In this document: one piece after another, positions 10,601 through 17,529 of the stretch
Layout: each line of letters opens with the position of its first letter
How positions within the stretch are numbered: position 1 is the stretch's first letter
From: UBA1189 sp045654565
Lineage (GTDB): Bacteria > Bacteroidota > Bacteroidia > Bacteroidales > Bacteroidaceae
DNA: 22,503 nucleotides
Assembly: GCA_045654565.1 (NCBI GenBank)
Contig: JAZONP010000074.1
Coordinates: 1 to 22,503, forward strand
Direction of reading: 5' to 3'
Made by a program: the position numbers and the translations under genes
The notes under the pieces: model-generated
Databases searched by the model: none
Seen by the model: only the letters and a program-made list of their open reading frames with translations
Told to the model about the DNA's origin: nothing

Positions 10601-11504
10601 AGATAATCTTCACGCAGACATCACCTTGCATGGCATCTATTCCGTGAGTTGTGCGTGTGTACGATGAGATACTGGTGTTGTGCTTTACGGTCGCAGCACT
10701 CACCACGCTGCGCAGTTCCTTCATGAGCTGGATAGCAACTGCATAGTCGGTAGCTGCCATGCCGGCAAGTACACCCAATGCCTTATCTTTGGCAGCTTGG
10801 AGCGTTTCCTTATGGTCTGTATAGTCACTATCGGCAAGCATCTCGTCAACCGAAGCCAAGAGCATGTCAATCTTAGCTCTCAGCTCTTCGGTCAAGGAAG
10901 CACCATCTGCAGTATACCCCATAGCCGTCATCAAACCGGGATAGGTGGCTGCAAGCTCATAAGGAGCAAAGTAGCCAATCAGACTGATGGTCGAACTGCC
11001 TCTGGTTGAAGTGAGTCCCATGCAATGGCTGAACTGATTACTCTGCGAAGAGAGATAAATCTGCTCGTTGCTATAGTCCATATTGGGATTCAGCGAAGCG
11101 TTATCCTTGATGTTCCACACAATAAGCTGTTCGCCGTCGGGAGCGGTCACAGCATGGTTGGCCTCTACGCTGCCACCCTTGTTGAATCCATTGAACCACC
11201 AGATGTCACTGTTTGACAACGTTGTGCTCAAATTGCTTCCTTTCACGACAAACCATGTCTGCTCATTGGTGATGTAGTAGAAATTATCGACGTTCTTATC
11301 CATCTGGAAAGCGATATTGTTGGTACCGCTATCATTGATGGTAAACGTGTTTTTCTCCTTGTCATAGGAGAACTTGGCTTGGCTGCGGTCTGGCGTAGCC
11401 AAGTAATCGGTACACCTAAACTCGAAAGGTTTCTGAGCTACAGAGTTAAAAGAAAAGATGGTGCTCACAAGCAGGCACAACAGATGGAGATTCCGTGTCT
11501 TCAT
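7674..11504 (-). CDS. secreted glycoside hydrolase family 31 enzyme with accessory domains
   Basis: A 1276-residue exported retaining glycosidase of GH31 (alpha-glucosidase, alpha-xylosidase and related). Residues 1-23 are a signal peptide (SVA, then Q24). An unrecognised beta-rich region (24-200) and a FIVAR-like helical segment (205-280) precede the GH31 N-terminal beta domain (about 290-490). The catalytic barrel spans about 499-855, with ALWLDSSEPD carrying the predicted nucleophile D644 and WSGDVTSSW the acid/base D725. A beta domain (868-935), a DUF5110-like region (about 938-1000) and a C-terminal galactose-binding-like module (about 1053-1217, NLPSGKYTL ... KIDNFRLY) follow. The last 40 residues (SVSGQRILQ...) resemble short C-terminal tails of secreted Bacteroidales proteins. 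Substrate specificity cannot be read from the sequence. No SusC/SusD genes flank it. Confidence 0.92.
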   Translation of the reverse strand: MKTRNLHLLCLLVSTIFSFNSVAQKPFEFRCTDYLATPDRSQAKFSYDKEKNTFTINDSGTNNIAFQMDKNVDNFYYITNEQTWFVVKGSNLSTTLSNSDIWWFNGFNKGGSVEANHAVTAPDGEQLIVWNIKDNASLNPNMDYSNEQIYLSSQSNQFSHCMGLTSTRGSSTISLIGYFAPYELAATYPGLMTAMGYTADGASLTEELRAKIDMLLASVDEMLADSDYTDHKETLQAAKDKALGVLAGMAATDYAVAIQLMKELRSVVSAATVKHNTSISSYTRTTHGIDAMQGDVCVKIIFHDDNVVRVYKSYSADITKKSWSVVQPAADAVDFSLDEAEGVVTLDNAHVVVSLDLATGCIKVCRKDGTVLIREAGNQFSPYMDGPNSSYKIQQAFTLDADEYVFGMGQIQNGALNQRGKIINLVQDNMKVCIPYFQSSKNYGLFWDNYSPTTFTDMEEETRFMSTGNEIDYYVLVGEESSDVLPLMRELTGHSPMPALWNFGLYQSKERYTSANETMQVVKEYRKRGVPLDCIVQDWQYWGDDAHWNAMEFLNPSFSNYAQMIKSVHDDNAKLMISVWANFGPQTKQYAHFSQKGRMIEAVSYPFGAGVKPYDCYDATTRDEYWQYLYAGLMNKDIDALWLDSSEPDYQQQSPNDYDYVTGTGLTWRELRNAFPLAHVGGVHDHFRTDALSGKTGLSGKRVSILTRSAFAGQQRYGANTWSGDVTSSWDNLAAQIPAALNFSACGIPYWNSDIGGFFTGSYGGVGDANWRRLYMRWLQFGTFTPMMRFHGTNTPREIYQFGSEKDGIGDYDHILKYVKMRYRMLPYLYSTAWQVCRADATFMTALPIAFGHDRQCYDIKDQYMFGDAFLVAPIVTDNTNQREVYLPAGHQWVDFWSGESHQGGQAVVKKGTADIIPLYIKAGSILPWGPDVQYSTEKAWDNLEIRVYPGADGSFVLYEDENDNYNYEQGRYTEIPFIWDEQSQTLTIGERKGEFEGMLRERTFRICKVSAHHATGDLHAADYDAVIQYTGEEVSVVLDRKAEKPAVLTDCTLDYIQNHSFEDDGRTLTKQAPRGWTVNSNTTWWGVNQGGGNEDPTATDGNFIFGVWDNNVLSASISQSIRNLPSGKYTLTVDIHAPGRIAEARLGNQRLFANDHTALMREQFVTCGTGDNYPMQTLSLGFTQERDGAPLTIGVATDGAPRQTWFKIDNFRLYAMAEDPSGPTSVSTETVAASVVRSEIFSVSGQRILQCQEGVNVVREYMSDGTQRANKVVCP

Positions 11505-11561
11505 GGTATTAGATTTAGTGATGTTTCAGAGAACAAGAGAATTTGGAAAAATCCTCTTTCG

Positions 11562-11592
11562 CGAAGGTAGACTATTACCTATATATATGCAA
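11562..11592 (-). promoter_or_regulatory. promoter of the GH31 gene
   Basis: On the minus strand, TTG (11592-11590), a 20-nt spacer and TACCTTCG (11569-11562) match the Bacteroidetes promoter pattern with one mismatch in the -7 box. The predicted 5' UTR is about 50 nt. Confidence 0.6.
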
Positions 11593-11642
11593 GAATAAAT
11601 CCATAATTCGCCAGCACAAATGAAAAAAATCTAAAAAAATCG

Positions 11643-11674
11643 TTTGCACAGTTCGGAATTCTTAACGACCTTTG
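11643..11674 (+). promoter_or_regulatory. promoter of the DUF3316-like gene
   Basis: TTTG (11643-11646), a 20-nt spacer and GACCTTTG (11667-11674) fit the Bacteroidetes consensus with one mismatch in the -7 box. The position implies transcription starting near 11681, which supports ATG 11699 as the translation start. It is divergent from the GH31 promoter. Confidence 0.5.
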
Positions 11675-11698
11675 CCAAAAATGCATGTATCCCTCTCT

Positions 11699-12544
11699 AT
11701 GAGAACAAGAATTTTGACCCTTATCATCCTCCTCCTTTGTGGGAGCATCCTTTCAGCACAGACGCTTCGTAGCGACCGCTTCGAGGAACGGGCCTTCTCA
11801 TTAGGCGGAGGTGCAACCAATCTACTGGACACCTACCTATCGCCACTCGCATACAAGGGTGCACATGTAGCGATAATGGATGAACGCCTCACACAAACCC
11901 AAGCAGAGAATGGACGATGGTTTGCACAATCGCTCTTCACCCTACATGGCGACTACACCTTAGCCGCCAAGGGACGCGCACTCACCGTGGGCGGCATGGC
12001 AGACTATAGTTACACCGTTTATTATGAGCCCTCCCTCTTATCTGCCCAAGAGGGAAGGTTCAGATTATTTGTGGGCCCCCAAGGACAACTGCGCATCGGA
12101 GGTATCTACAACCTACGCAACTCAAACAATCCAGCACAACTCAAATTAGGCATAAACCTTGCCGCCTCAGCGATGGCCAAGTATGCCTTCACGCTACGGA
12201 GCACACTGATGAACATACGTCTGCAGGCCGACCTTCCCCTACTCGGTTTTGCCTTTGGCCCCGACTATGGACAGTCGTACTACGAGATATTCTATCTCGG
12301 ACAGAGCGAGGGATGCCTACACATGACCTCACTACACAACAACCTCTCCCTACGCACAAAGTTCAGCTATGATGTCGAGTTCCGCGCCTGCGCCCTACGT
12401 CTCACCTGGCAAGAGGATCTCTATCACTGGCGACTCGGCAACCAACAGTACCGCATGCTCACCCACTCGATAATGATTGGCTATGTACGCAACCTCTATC
12501 GCGTAATGAGAGATGAGAAGACAAGACAAGTTATACCGTATTGA
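11699..12544 (+). CDS. exported DUF3316-like protein, probable outer-membrane beta-barrel
   Basis: A 281-residue protein from the ATG at 11699. The frame is open upstream (an ATG at 11681), but only the 11699 start gives a compact signal peptide, MRTRILTLIILLLCGSILSA then Q21, and 11681 coincides with the predicted transcription start. The mature part alternates polar and aromatic residues (ADYSYTVYYEP, YYEIFYLGQSEG, LNMIGYVRNLYR-like strands), typical of a small outer-membrane barrel. The overall pattern resembles DUF3316, a Bacteroidetes family of unknown function; I place it there from memory, not from a search. It lies 63 bp upstream of an S41-peptidase lipoprotein on the same strand and may be co-transcribed with it. 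The biochemical role is unknown. Confidence 0.8.
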   Translation: MRTRILTLIILLLCGSILSAQTLRSDRFEERAFSLGGGATNLLDTYLSPLAYKGAHVAIMDERLTQTQAENGRWFAQSLFTLHGDYTLAAKGRALTVGGMADYSYTVYYEPSLLSAQEGRFRLFVGPQGQLRIGGIYNLRNSNNPAQLKLGINLAASAMAKYAFTLRSTLMNIRLQADLPLLGFAFGPDYGQSYYEIFYLGQSEGCLHMTSLHNNLSLRTKFSYDVEFRACALRLTWQEDLYHWRLGNQQYRMLTHSIMIGYVRNLYRVMRDEKTRQVIPY

Positions 12545-12546
12545 GA

Positions 12547-12654
12547 GGAGTTCTGGAATCAAGAGTTACAGGAGTTCTGGCAATAGCACATCAAAGGAAA
12601 TCACATCATGTCATCCCACAAGCATTTTCAAATTTCAATTTTCAAATTTCAATT
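12547..12654. repeat. degenerate spacer repeats: GGAGTTCTGG pair and TTTTCAAATTTCAA tandem pair
   Basis: GGAGTTCTGG occurs at 12547-12556 and again at 12571-12580. Two tandem copies of the 14-mer TTTTCAAATTTCAA follow at 12625-12652. The first pair lies between the two genes. The second lies inside the signal-peptide codons of the S41 lipoprotein. Related units reappear inside the hisD-hisC fusion at 20084-20126. Confidence 0.8.
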
Positions 12655-13642
12655 AATTATAGCACTCGGTGCTATGATTGCCTCTTGCACCAAGCTCGAG
12701 ACCTACGACGACACCCCCACCGGAAACTTTGAGGCATTGTGGAGCATCATCGACGAAAACTACTGCTTCTTTGACTACAAGGCCGAGGAATATGGGCTTG
12801 ACTGGGATGCCGTATACCGCCAATATAAGCGCAAGATAGATGACAACATGAGCAACGCTGGACTCTTCGAGGTGTTGGGCGACATGCTCGACGAGCTGCG
12901 TGACGGACACGTAAACCTCTACGCCGCCCACGACGTGGCCCGATACTGGGACTTCCACGAAGGCTATGCCCCCAACTTCAGCGAGGAGGTACAGGCCTAT
13001 TACCTCGGCACAGACTATAAGATTGCCTCAGGACTGCGCTACACCATCCTACCCGACAACATTGGCTACATCTACGTGCCTTCCTTTTCGAGCAGCATCG
13101 GAGAGGGCAACCTCGACGAGTGCCTAAACGCCCTGGCCCTCTGCAGAGGCCTCATCATAGATGTACGTAACAATGGAGGAGGGAACCTCAACTATGCCGA
13201 AGCGCTGGCATCCCGTTTCACCAACGAACGCCTACTTACAGGCTACATCTGCCACAAGACAGGCATAGGCCATAACGACTTCTCAGAACCTACCCCCCTA
13301 TACCTCGACAGCTCTGACCGAATACGTTGGCAGAAGCATGTATGCGTACTCACCAACCGCAGTTCATACAGCGCGACCAATGACTTTGTGAAGATCATGC
13401 GCTCCCTACCCCACGTCACTGTTGTAGGCGACCGCACCGGTGGCGGCTCAGGACTGCCCTTCTCCTCAGAGCTCCCCAATGGATGGAGCGTACGCTTCTC
13501 GGCTTGCCCATCGTTTGATGCCGACATGCAGCATACCGAGTTTGGCATTGAGCCCGACATAAAGGTAGGGATGACAGACGACGACCGACTCCAAGGGCTG
13601 GATACAATCATCGAAACAGCACGAGCATTGCTCGCACACTGA
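12608..13642 (+). CDS. S41 family peptidase, lipoprotein
   Basis: A 344-residue serine peptidase of the C-terminal-processing/tricorn-like S41 family, anchored as a lipoprotein. The N-terminus gives a short polar start, a hydrophobic run and the lipobox IASC with C27 as the lipidated residue. DGHVNLY supplies the probable catalytic H101. LIIDVRNNGGG marks the S41 core. SSYSATNDF aligns with the SASASE signature and points to S255 as nucleophile. TGGGSGLP occurs where the Ser/Lys processing proteases carry a GKG-type lysine, so this looks like the Ser-His(-Glu) class. I see no clear PDZ domain. The h-region codons (12625-12654) consist of AT-rich tandem repeats. The substrate is unknown; the neighbour upstream is an exported barrel protein. 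Confidence 0.88.
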   Translation: MSSHKHFQISIFKFQLIIALGAMIASCTKLETYDDTPTGNFEALWSIIDENYCFFDYKAEEYGLDWDAVYRQYKRKIDDNMSNAGLFEVLGDMLDELRDGHVNLYAAHDVARYWDFHEGYAPNFSEEVQAYYLGTDYKIASGLRYTILPDNIGYIYVPSFSSSIGEGNLDECLNALALCRGLIIDVRNNGGGNLNYAEALASRFTNERLLTGYICHKTGIGHNDFSEPTPLYLDSSDRIRWQKHVCVLTNRSSYSATNDFVKIMRSLPHVTVVGDRTGGGSGLPFSSELPNGWSVRFSACPSFDADMQHTEFGIEPDIKVGMTDDDRLQGLDTIIETARALLAH

Positions 13643-13796
13643 ACCCGACAAGCGCCCTTTCTATACGATATCGAAAGCGAATTTCTTAAATTTTGTTACT
13701 AATAGGGTATGCCCACACAAAAAGGAGAGGCTTATAGCATTTGTGCCAATATATTTTGTACCTTTGAGGTCCCTCGAAGATACTTGCACTCGCTAA

Positions 13797-13828
13797 GAAA
13801 AATATCCAAGCAAGCTTGATATGTTTTC
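13797..13828. promoter_or_regulatory. imperfect dyad upstream of nfo -7 box
   Basis: The left arm (13797-13811, GAAAAATATCCAAGC) and right arm (13814-13828, GCTTGATATGTTTTC) are complementary apart from one bulged base on each side, with an AA centre. The dyad lies 13 bp upstream of the -7 box, where a regulator would sit. It could equally be a palindromic interspersed repeat. Confidence 0.5.
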
Positions 13829-13841
13829 GCTCGTTTATTCG

Positions 13842-13849
13842 TATCTTTG
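13842..13849 (+). promoter_or_regulatory. -7 box of the nfo promoter
   Basis: TATCTTTG is a perfect match to TAnnTTTG, 33 bp upstream of the nfo ATG. No good -33 element stands at the usual spacing. A second perfect box, TACCTTTG, is present at 13759-13766 and may drive an alternative transcript. Confidence 0.5.
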
Positions 13850-13881
13850 TAAAGTAATAAATAGTAAGAAGAAGACATCAT

Positions 13882-14718
13882 ATGAAATATATCGGTCCAC
13901 ATGTATCGGCTTCGGGCGGCGTAGAGTATGCCCCCGTGAACGCCAAGGAGGTAGGCGCTACTGCATTTGCCCTGTTTACCCGTAACCAGCGTCAATGGGT
14001 ATCGAAGCCCTTGAGCGAACAAAGCATCGCACTCTTCAAACAGCGCTGCGAGGAGTATGGCTACGATGCTCGCTACATCTTACCTCACGATAGCTACCTC
14101 ATCAATCTGGGTCATCCACAAGAGGAAGGATTGGAAAAGTCACGCGCCGCATTCTACGACGAGATGCATCGTTGCGAACAGTTAGGGCTCACCATGCTCA
14201 ACTTCCATCCAGGGAGCCATCTCAATGAGTTTTCCGCAGATGACTGCCTGGCGCGCATCGCCGAAAGCATCAACATCGCTTTGGACAAGACACAAGGAGT
14301 GACGGCGGTCATAGAAAACACAGCCGGACAGGGAAGCAACATGGGATTCTCGTTTTATCACTTGGCCCAGATCATCGACCAAGTAGAGGACAAGAGCCGT
14401 GTTGGGGTGTGCCTCGACACTTGCCATACCTACTCGGCAGGGTATGACATACGCGACAACTACGATGCTGTATGGACGGAGTTTGGCGAGGTTGTAGGAT
14501 ACGAATACTTGCGCGCCATTCATCTTAACGACACGAAGAAAGCATTGGGGTCGCGCGTAGACCGCCACGAGAGCATTGGTCTCGGCCTGCTGGGGATCGA
14601 CTTCTTCCGCCGCTTCATGCAGGACCCACGCTTTGACAACATCCCCCTCATCCTCGAGACTCCAGACGAAGCACGCTGGGCCGAGGAGATACAACTATTG
14701 AAAAGCTTTGAGAATTAA
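13882..14718 (+). CDS. nfo: deoxyribonuclease IV (AP endonuclease, Nfo)
   Basis: A 278-residue endonuclease IV, the usual family length. It cleaves the phosphodiester 5' to abasic sites in base excision repair using a trinuclear zinc centre in an AP-endonuclease-2 TIM barrel. All nine metal ligands known from E. coli Nfo are present in order: H69, H109, E145, D179, H182, H214, D227, H229 and E259, within PHDSY, FHPGSH, ENTAG, LDTCHTYSAGYD, HLNDTK, DRHES and LETP. The N-terminal IGPHVSASGG is also characteristic. It heads a compact run with the coiled-coil lipoprotein 42 bp downstream and the HAD nucleotidase after that. A dyad and a perfect -7 box precede it. Confidence 0.97.
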   Translation: MKYIGPHVSASGGVEYAPVNAKEVGATAFALFTRNQRQWVSKPLSEQSIALFKQRCEEYGYDARYILPHDSYLINLGHPQEEGLEKSRAAFYDEMHRCEQLGLTMLNFHPGSHLNEFSADDCLARIAESINIALDKTQGVTAVIENTAGQGSNMGFSFYHLAQIIDQVEDKSRVGVCLDTCHTYSAGYDIRDNYDAVWTEFGEVVGYEYLRAIHLNDTKKALGSRVDRHESIGLGLLGIDFFRRFMQDPRFDNIPLILETPDEARWAEEIQLLKSFEN

Positions 14719-14760
14719 AAATACAATCGTGTGTTATACATAAACAACAAAAGACGACCT

Positions 14761-15612
14761 ATGAAAAAGATTCTTTTTTTGACACTCTGTGCTGCCATGC
14801 TCGCCAGTTGCGAATTCCAGACCAAACGCGAGAAGGAACTAACGGTACAGAACGAATCACTCGTCAATGAACTCTCCAAAAAGAATGAGGCACTCGAAAA
14901 TGCCATACAGACCATCTCTAACATTCAGGAGGGGTTCCGCGTGATTGACGAAGCCGAAGGACGAGTAAGCATACAGTCACAGGGTACCGAAGGGCTCACC
15001 GATGCAGAACGCTTGAGAGAGGACGTACGCTTCATCCAACAAAAGATGGAAGAGAATCGTCAACAGATTGCCCAATTAGAGAAACAACTCAAAGCCAGCG
15101 GTGCAGACAATGACAAATTGCGCAAGATGATTGTCGGCCTACAACGCGACCTTGAAGCCAAAGTAAGAGATATTGCTGCACTGAGAAAGGAGTTGGAGCA
15201 GAAGAATATCCGCATAGCCGAACTCGACGATGCCATAGTCCTACTCACAGGTGATGTCAACACCCTACAAAAGGCAAATGACGAGCAGCAAGAAGTCATA
15301 GAGCGCCAGATAGAGCAGCTCAACCGAGCATGGTATGTCTATGGCACAGCCAAGGAACTCAAGGAGCAGAACATCCTACGTGGCGGCAAAGTGCTTTCGG
15401 CTGCAGACTTCAACAAGAGCTACTTCACCGAAATTGACATACGCGTCGACCGTGTGTTCCCGCTCTACTCCAAACATGCACAACTACTCACAGTACACCC
15501 CACCGGTTCATACGAGTTGGTTAAAGATGCCGATAAAATGATTACACTCAACATCCTCGATTTCGAGGCTTTCTGGAGCGTATCACGTTACATGGTCATT
15601 CAGGTTCGATAA
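14761..15612 (+). CDS. coiled-coil lipoprotein, Cbp1-like (collagen-binding adhesin family)
   Basis: A 283-residue lipoprotein. I chose ATG 14761 because it gives MKKILFLTLCAAMLASC, with lipobox LASC and lipidated C17; the in-frame ATG at 14731 would add ten non-signal residues. Residues about 20-205 are a long heptad-rich coiled coil (KQLKASGADNDKLRK, LRKELEQKNIRIAELDD). Residues 205-283 form a small globular C-terminal domain containing FNKSYFTEIDIRV and ending FWSVSRYMVIQVR. This architecture and terminal motif match my recollection of the Bacteroidales family annotated as Cbp1 collagen-binding adhesin. Collagen binding is not demonstrable from sequence, and an envelope structural role is equally possible. 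It sits 8 bp upstream of the YjjG-type gene, suggesting co-transcription. Confidence 0.82.
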   Translation: MKKILFLTLCAAMLASCEFQTKREKELTVQNESLVNELSKKNEALENAIQTISNIQEGFRVIDEAEGRVSIQSQGTEGLTDAERLREDVRFIQQKMEENRQQIAQLEKQLKASGADNDKLRKMIVGLQRDLEAKVRDIAALRKELEQKNIRIAELDDAIVLLTGDVNTLQKANDEQQEVIERQIEQLNRAWYVYGTAKELKEQNILRGGKVLSAADFNKSYFTEIDIRVDRVFPLYSKHAQLLTVHPTGSYELVKDADKMITLNILDFEAFWSVSRYMVIQVR

Positions 15613-15620
15613 GAAAGAGG

Positions 15621-16325
15621 ATGAAACGCTACGACGTCCTTTTCATCGACCTTGACGACACGCTGTATGACTTCTCGTCCAATTCGACGAATGCCTATCG
15701 TGAGGTGTATGCCCTTATGGGGTATGACCGTTGGTTTCGAAGTTTCGAACACTACTACGAGTTATACTGGCAACGAAATCGAGAGTTATGGATGCTGTAT
15801 GGCGACAACAAAATCACCAAGGAGCAACTCAACGCAGAGCGTTACACCTACCCTCTACACAAGGTTGGCGTATCCGATGCAGAAGCCATAGGAGCACGTT
15901 TTTGGAACGAAGCCATGAAGCGTCTGCCGCTGGGAGCATTGTTGATGCCTCATGCCCGCGAAATACTCGAATACCTGAGGCCACGATACAAGATGTACAT
16001 CCTCTCCAACGGCTTCTCTGAGCTACAAGCACAAAAGATGCAATCAAGTGGCATCGCGCACTACTTCGACGGAGTAGTACTATCCGATGATATTGGGGTC
16101 AACAAACCGCATCGTTCCATCTTTGAACATGCCTTGCGCATAGCAGGCACTACCGCAGATCGCGCACTGATGATAGGAGACAACTATGAAGTCGACGCTA
16201 AGGGAGCCCACGGAGTGGGTATGGACCAAGTGCTCTACAATGTGGCGGGCATAGAACTGGAACCAGAACAGTGGCGACCGACATTCCTCATCAATTCATT
16301 ACTCGAACTGAAAGAAATCTTGTAG
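15621..16325 (+). CDS. YjjG family noncanonical pyrimidine nucleotidase (HAD superfamily)
   Basis: A 234-residue HAD phosphatase. Motif I is DLDDTLYDF with nucleophile D10 and acid/base D12. Motif II is the LSNG serine, motif III the lysine in GVNKPHRSIF, and motif IV MIGDNYEVDAKGA. A helical C1-type cap (residues about 20-95) precedes motif II. This layout and length match YjjG nucleotidases, which hydrolyse non-canonical pyrimidine nucleoside monophosphates and help keep damaged bases out of DNA. That would fit with nfo two genes upstream. An A/G-rich RBS (aagaaagagg) abuts the start. A bidirectional terminator follows the gene. Confidence 0.9.
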   Translation: MKRYDVLFIDLDDTLYDFSSNSTNAYREVYALMGYDRWFRSFEHYYELYWQRNRELWMLYGDNKITKEQLNAERYTYPLHKVGVSDAEAIGARFWNEAMKRLPLGALLMPHAREILEYLRPRYKMYILSNGFSELQAQKMQSSGIAHYFDGVVLSDDIGVNKPHRSIFEHALRIAGTTADRALMIGDNYEVDAKGAHGVGMDQVLYNVAGIELEPEQWRPTFLINSLLELKEIL

Positions 16326-16340
16326 CGAGAGGAAATAAAA

Positions 16341-16375
16341 AAGGTGTGCCAATAAGCACACCTTCATTCTTTTTT
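16341..16375. terminator. bidirectional terminator between yjjG-like and ferredoxin genes
   Basis: AAGGTGTGC (16341-16349) and GCACACCTT (16356-16364) form a perfect 9-bp stem with a 6-nt loop. A T-rich tail follows on the plus strand and an A-tract precedes it, giving a U-tract for the minus-strand ferredoxin transcript. It serves both convergent genes. Confidence 0.85.
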
Positions 16376-16387
16376 GCAAGCCGTATC

Positions 16388-16558
16388 TTACTCGGGCTGA
16401 ATAGCCTCAGAGGGACAAGCGTCAGCGCAAGTACCGCAATCTACGCAGAGGTCGGGATTGATAACATACTTGGTATCGCCTTCAGAGATAGCCTCAGAGG
16501 GACACTCGTCAACGCAAGTACCGCACTTGATACAGTCGTCAGTGATTACGTAAGCCAT
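16388..16558 (-). CDS. 2[4Fe-4S] ferredoxin
   Basis: A 56-residue bacterial (clostridial-type) ferredoxin, read on the minus strand from ATG 16558 to TAA 16388. It carries two CxxCxxCxxxCP cluster motifs, CIKCGTCVDECP and CVDCGTCADACP, so each [4Fe-4S] cluster takes three cysteines from one motif and one from the other. It would act as a soluble low-potential electron carrier, for example for pyruvate:ferredoxin oxidoreductase. The two halves are still similar in DNA (gcctcagagggaca...gcaagtaccgca in both), reflecting the ancestral duplication. The gene is monocistronic between its own -7 box and the shared terminator. Confidence 0.96.
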   Translation of the reverse strand: MAYVITDDCIKCGTCVDECPSEAISEGDTKYVINPDLCVDCGTCADACPSEAIQPE

Positions 16559-16594
16559 AGTTCTAATATTTAGTTATTGTTTATACTAACACTG

Positions 16595-16602
16595 CAAAGG
16601 TA
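16595..16602 (-). promoter_or_regulatory. -7 box of the ferredoxin promoter
   Basis: TACCTTTG on the minus strand (16602-16595) is a perfect -7 box 36 bp upstream of the ferredoxin ATG. The nearest TTTG (16621-16618) is only 15 nt away, shorter than usual, so the -33 element is uncertain. Confidence 0.55.
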
Positions 16603-16646
16603 AGGCTTTTTCTCGCCCAAAGGTTCGTCTCGAGCCACTTTTCTAT

Positions 16647-16654
16647 TATATTTG
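16647..16654 (+). promoter_or_regulatory. -7 box of the PorT-family gene promoter
   Basis: TATATTTG matches TAnnTTTG perfectly, 47 bp upstream of the ATG at 16702. The -33 element is weak. It is divergent from the ferredoxin promoter, with the two -7 boxes about 45 bp apart. Confidence 0.5.
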
Positions 16655-16701
16655 TACATTGTCTAAATAATAATCAACAGAACCCAACGTTATACATAGA
16701 C

Positions 16702-17451
16702 ATGAACTCTAAAAGACTATATATATATAATAGGTATGTATGGATTGCATTAGCCGTGATTGCGCTACTTATCCAACCTCGATGCCTTACCGCACAAGAG
16801 CGAAAGATACAGAACCGCCCTTATATCGACATGCGTCGCTGGCATTATGGTTTTCTCTTCGGCACACACGTGCAGGATTTAGAATTCGTCAATAACGGCT
16901 ACATACACACCACAGAAGAAGGCACACTGGAGTCGTGGTTTGCAGATGTACCATCCTATACACCAGGCTTCACGGTGGGCGTATTAGGCGAATGGCGCAT
17001 GACGGAGCATTTTGCCCTACGTCTTGTACCCACCATGCACTTTGGCGACAAGACGGTTATCTTCCGCGAGCATCATAGCGGTGCCATAGAGCGGCAAGCC
17101 GTAAAGTCCACCTATCTCACCATTCCCGTCGAGGTTAAATGTGCAGCACAACGCTTCAACAATTACCGACCTTATGTTATGGCAGGTATCGCGCCATCAC
17201 TTGACCTTACTGTAAAAAAACAAAGGCCCCTACTCATGCAACGAGCCGATGTAGCCATCGAAGTGGGCATGGGATGTGACTTCTATCTTCCTTTCTTCAA
17301 GCTCATCCCCGAATTGAAATTCTGCTTCGGCCTTGCTGATGCTGTGGTCAAGAAACGCAATGACCTTACTGACCAGAACTTGCTCAAGTACACCCAATCA
17401 CTCGAAAGGGGCACGAATCGAATGATAGTGCTTACCCTTTACTTTGAATAA
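16702..17451 (+). CDS. PorT-family outer-membrane beta-barrel protein
   Basis: A 249-residue exported protein. The signal peptide is residues 1-31 (ALAVIALLIQ ... LTA, then Q32). The mature protein alternates strand-like segments: WHYGFLFGTHVQDLEF, SYTPGFTVGVLGEW, YLTIPVEVKC, YRPYVMAGIAPS, and the terminal MIVLTLYFE ending in an aromatic residue plus E, as in small outer-membrane barrels. The order of motifs and the length match the PorT family. In Porphyromonas gingivalis PorT is required for type IX secretion; whether this homologue serves a T9SS here is inference. A (TA)6 tract lies in codons 6-9. The gene stands alone between the ferredoxin and the histidine operon. Confidence 0.83.
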   Translation: MNSKRLYIYNRYVWIALAVIALLIQPRCLTAQERKIQNRPYIDMRRWHYGFLFGTHVQDLEFVNNGYIHTTEEGTLESWFADVPSYTPGFTVGVLGEWRMTEHFALRLVPTMHFGDKTVIFREHHSGAIERQAVKSTYLTIPVEVKCAAQRFNNYRPYVMAGIAPSLDLTVKKQRPLLMQRADVAIEVGMGCDFYLPFFKLIPELKFCFGLADAVVKKRNDLTDQNLLKYTQSLERGTNRMIVLTLYFE

Positions 17452-17529
17452 CAAAGATTACAAAACTCCGGAATAAAAAACCTTTTTATCACACTTTTCG
17501 CCGTTTTTGAAATAAATTTACACTTTATC

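Noticed and set aside
11672..11698. TTG 11672 or ATG 11681 as start of the DUF3316-like protein
   Set aside because: These overlap the predicted -7 box and transcription start. ATG 11699 gives a cleaner signal peptide.
13656..13684. Possible terminator after the S41 gene (CTTTC ... GAAAG around CGATATCG)
   Set aside because: The stem is short and imperfect and no clean T-run follows, so it was not listed.
16271..16573. A 100-codon plus-strand ORF over the ferredoxin gene
   Set aside because: The minus strand encodes an unmistakable 2[4Fe-4S] ferredoxin, and the plus-strand frame crosses a terminator stem.
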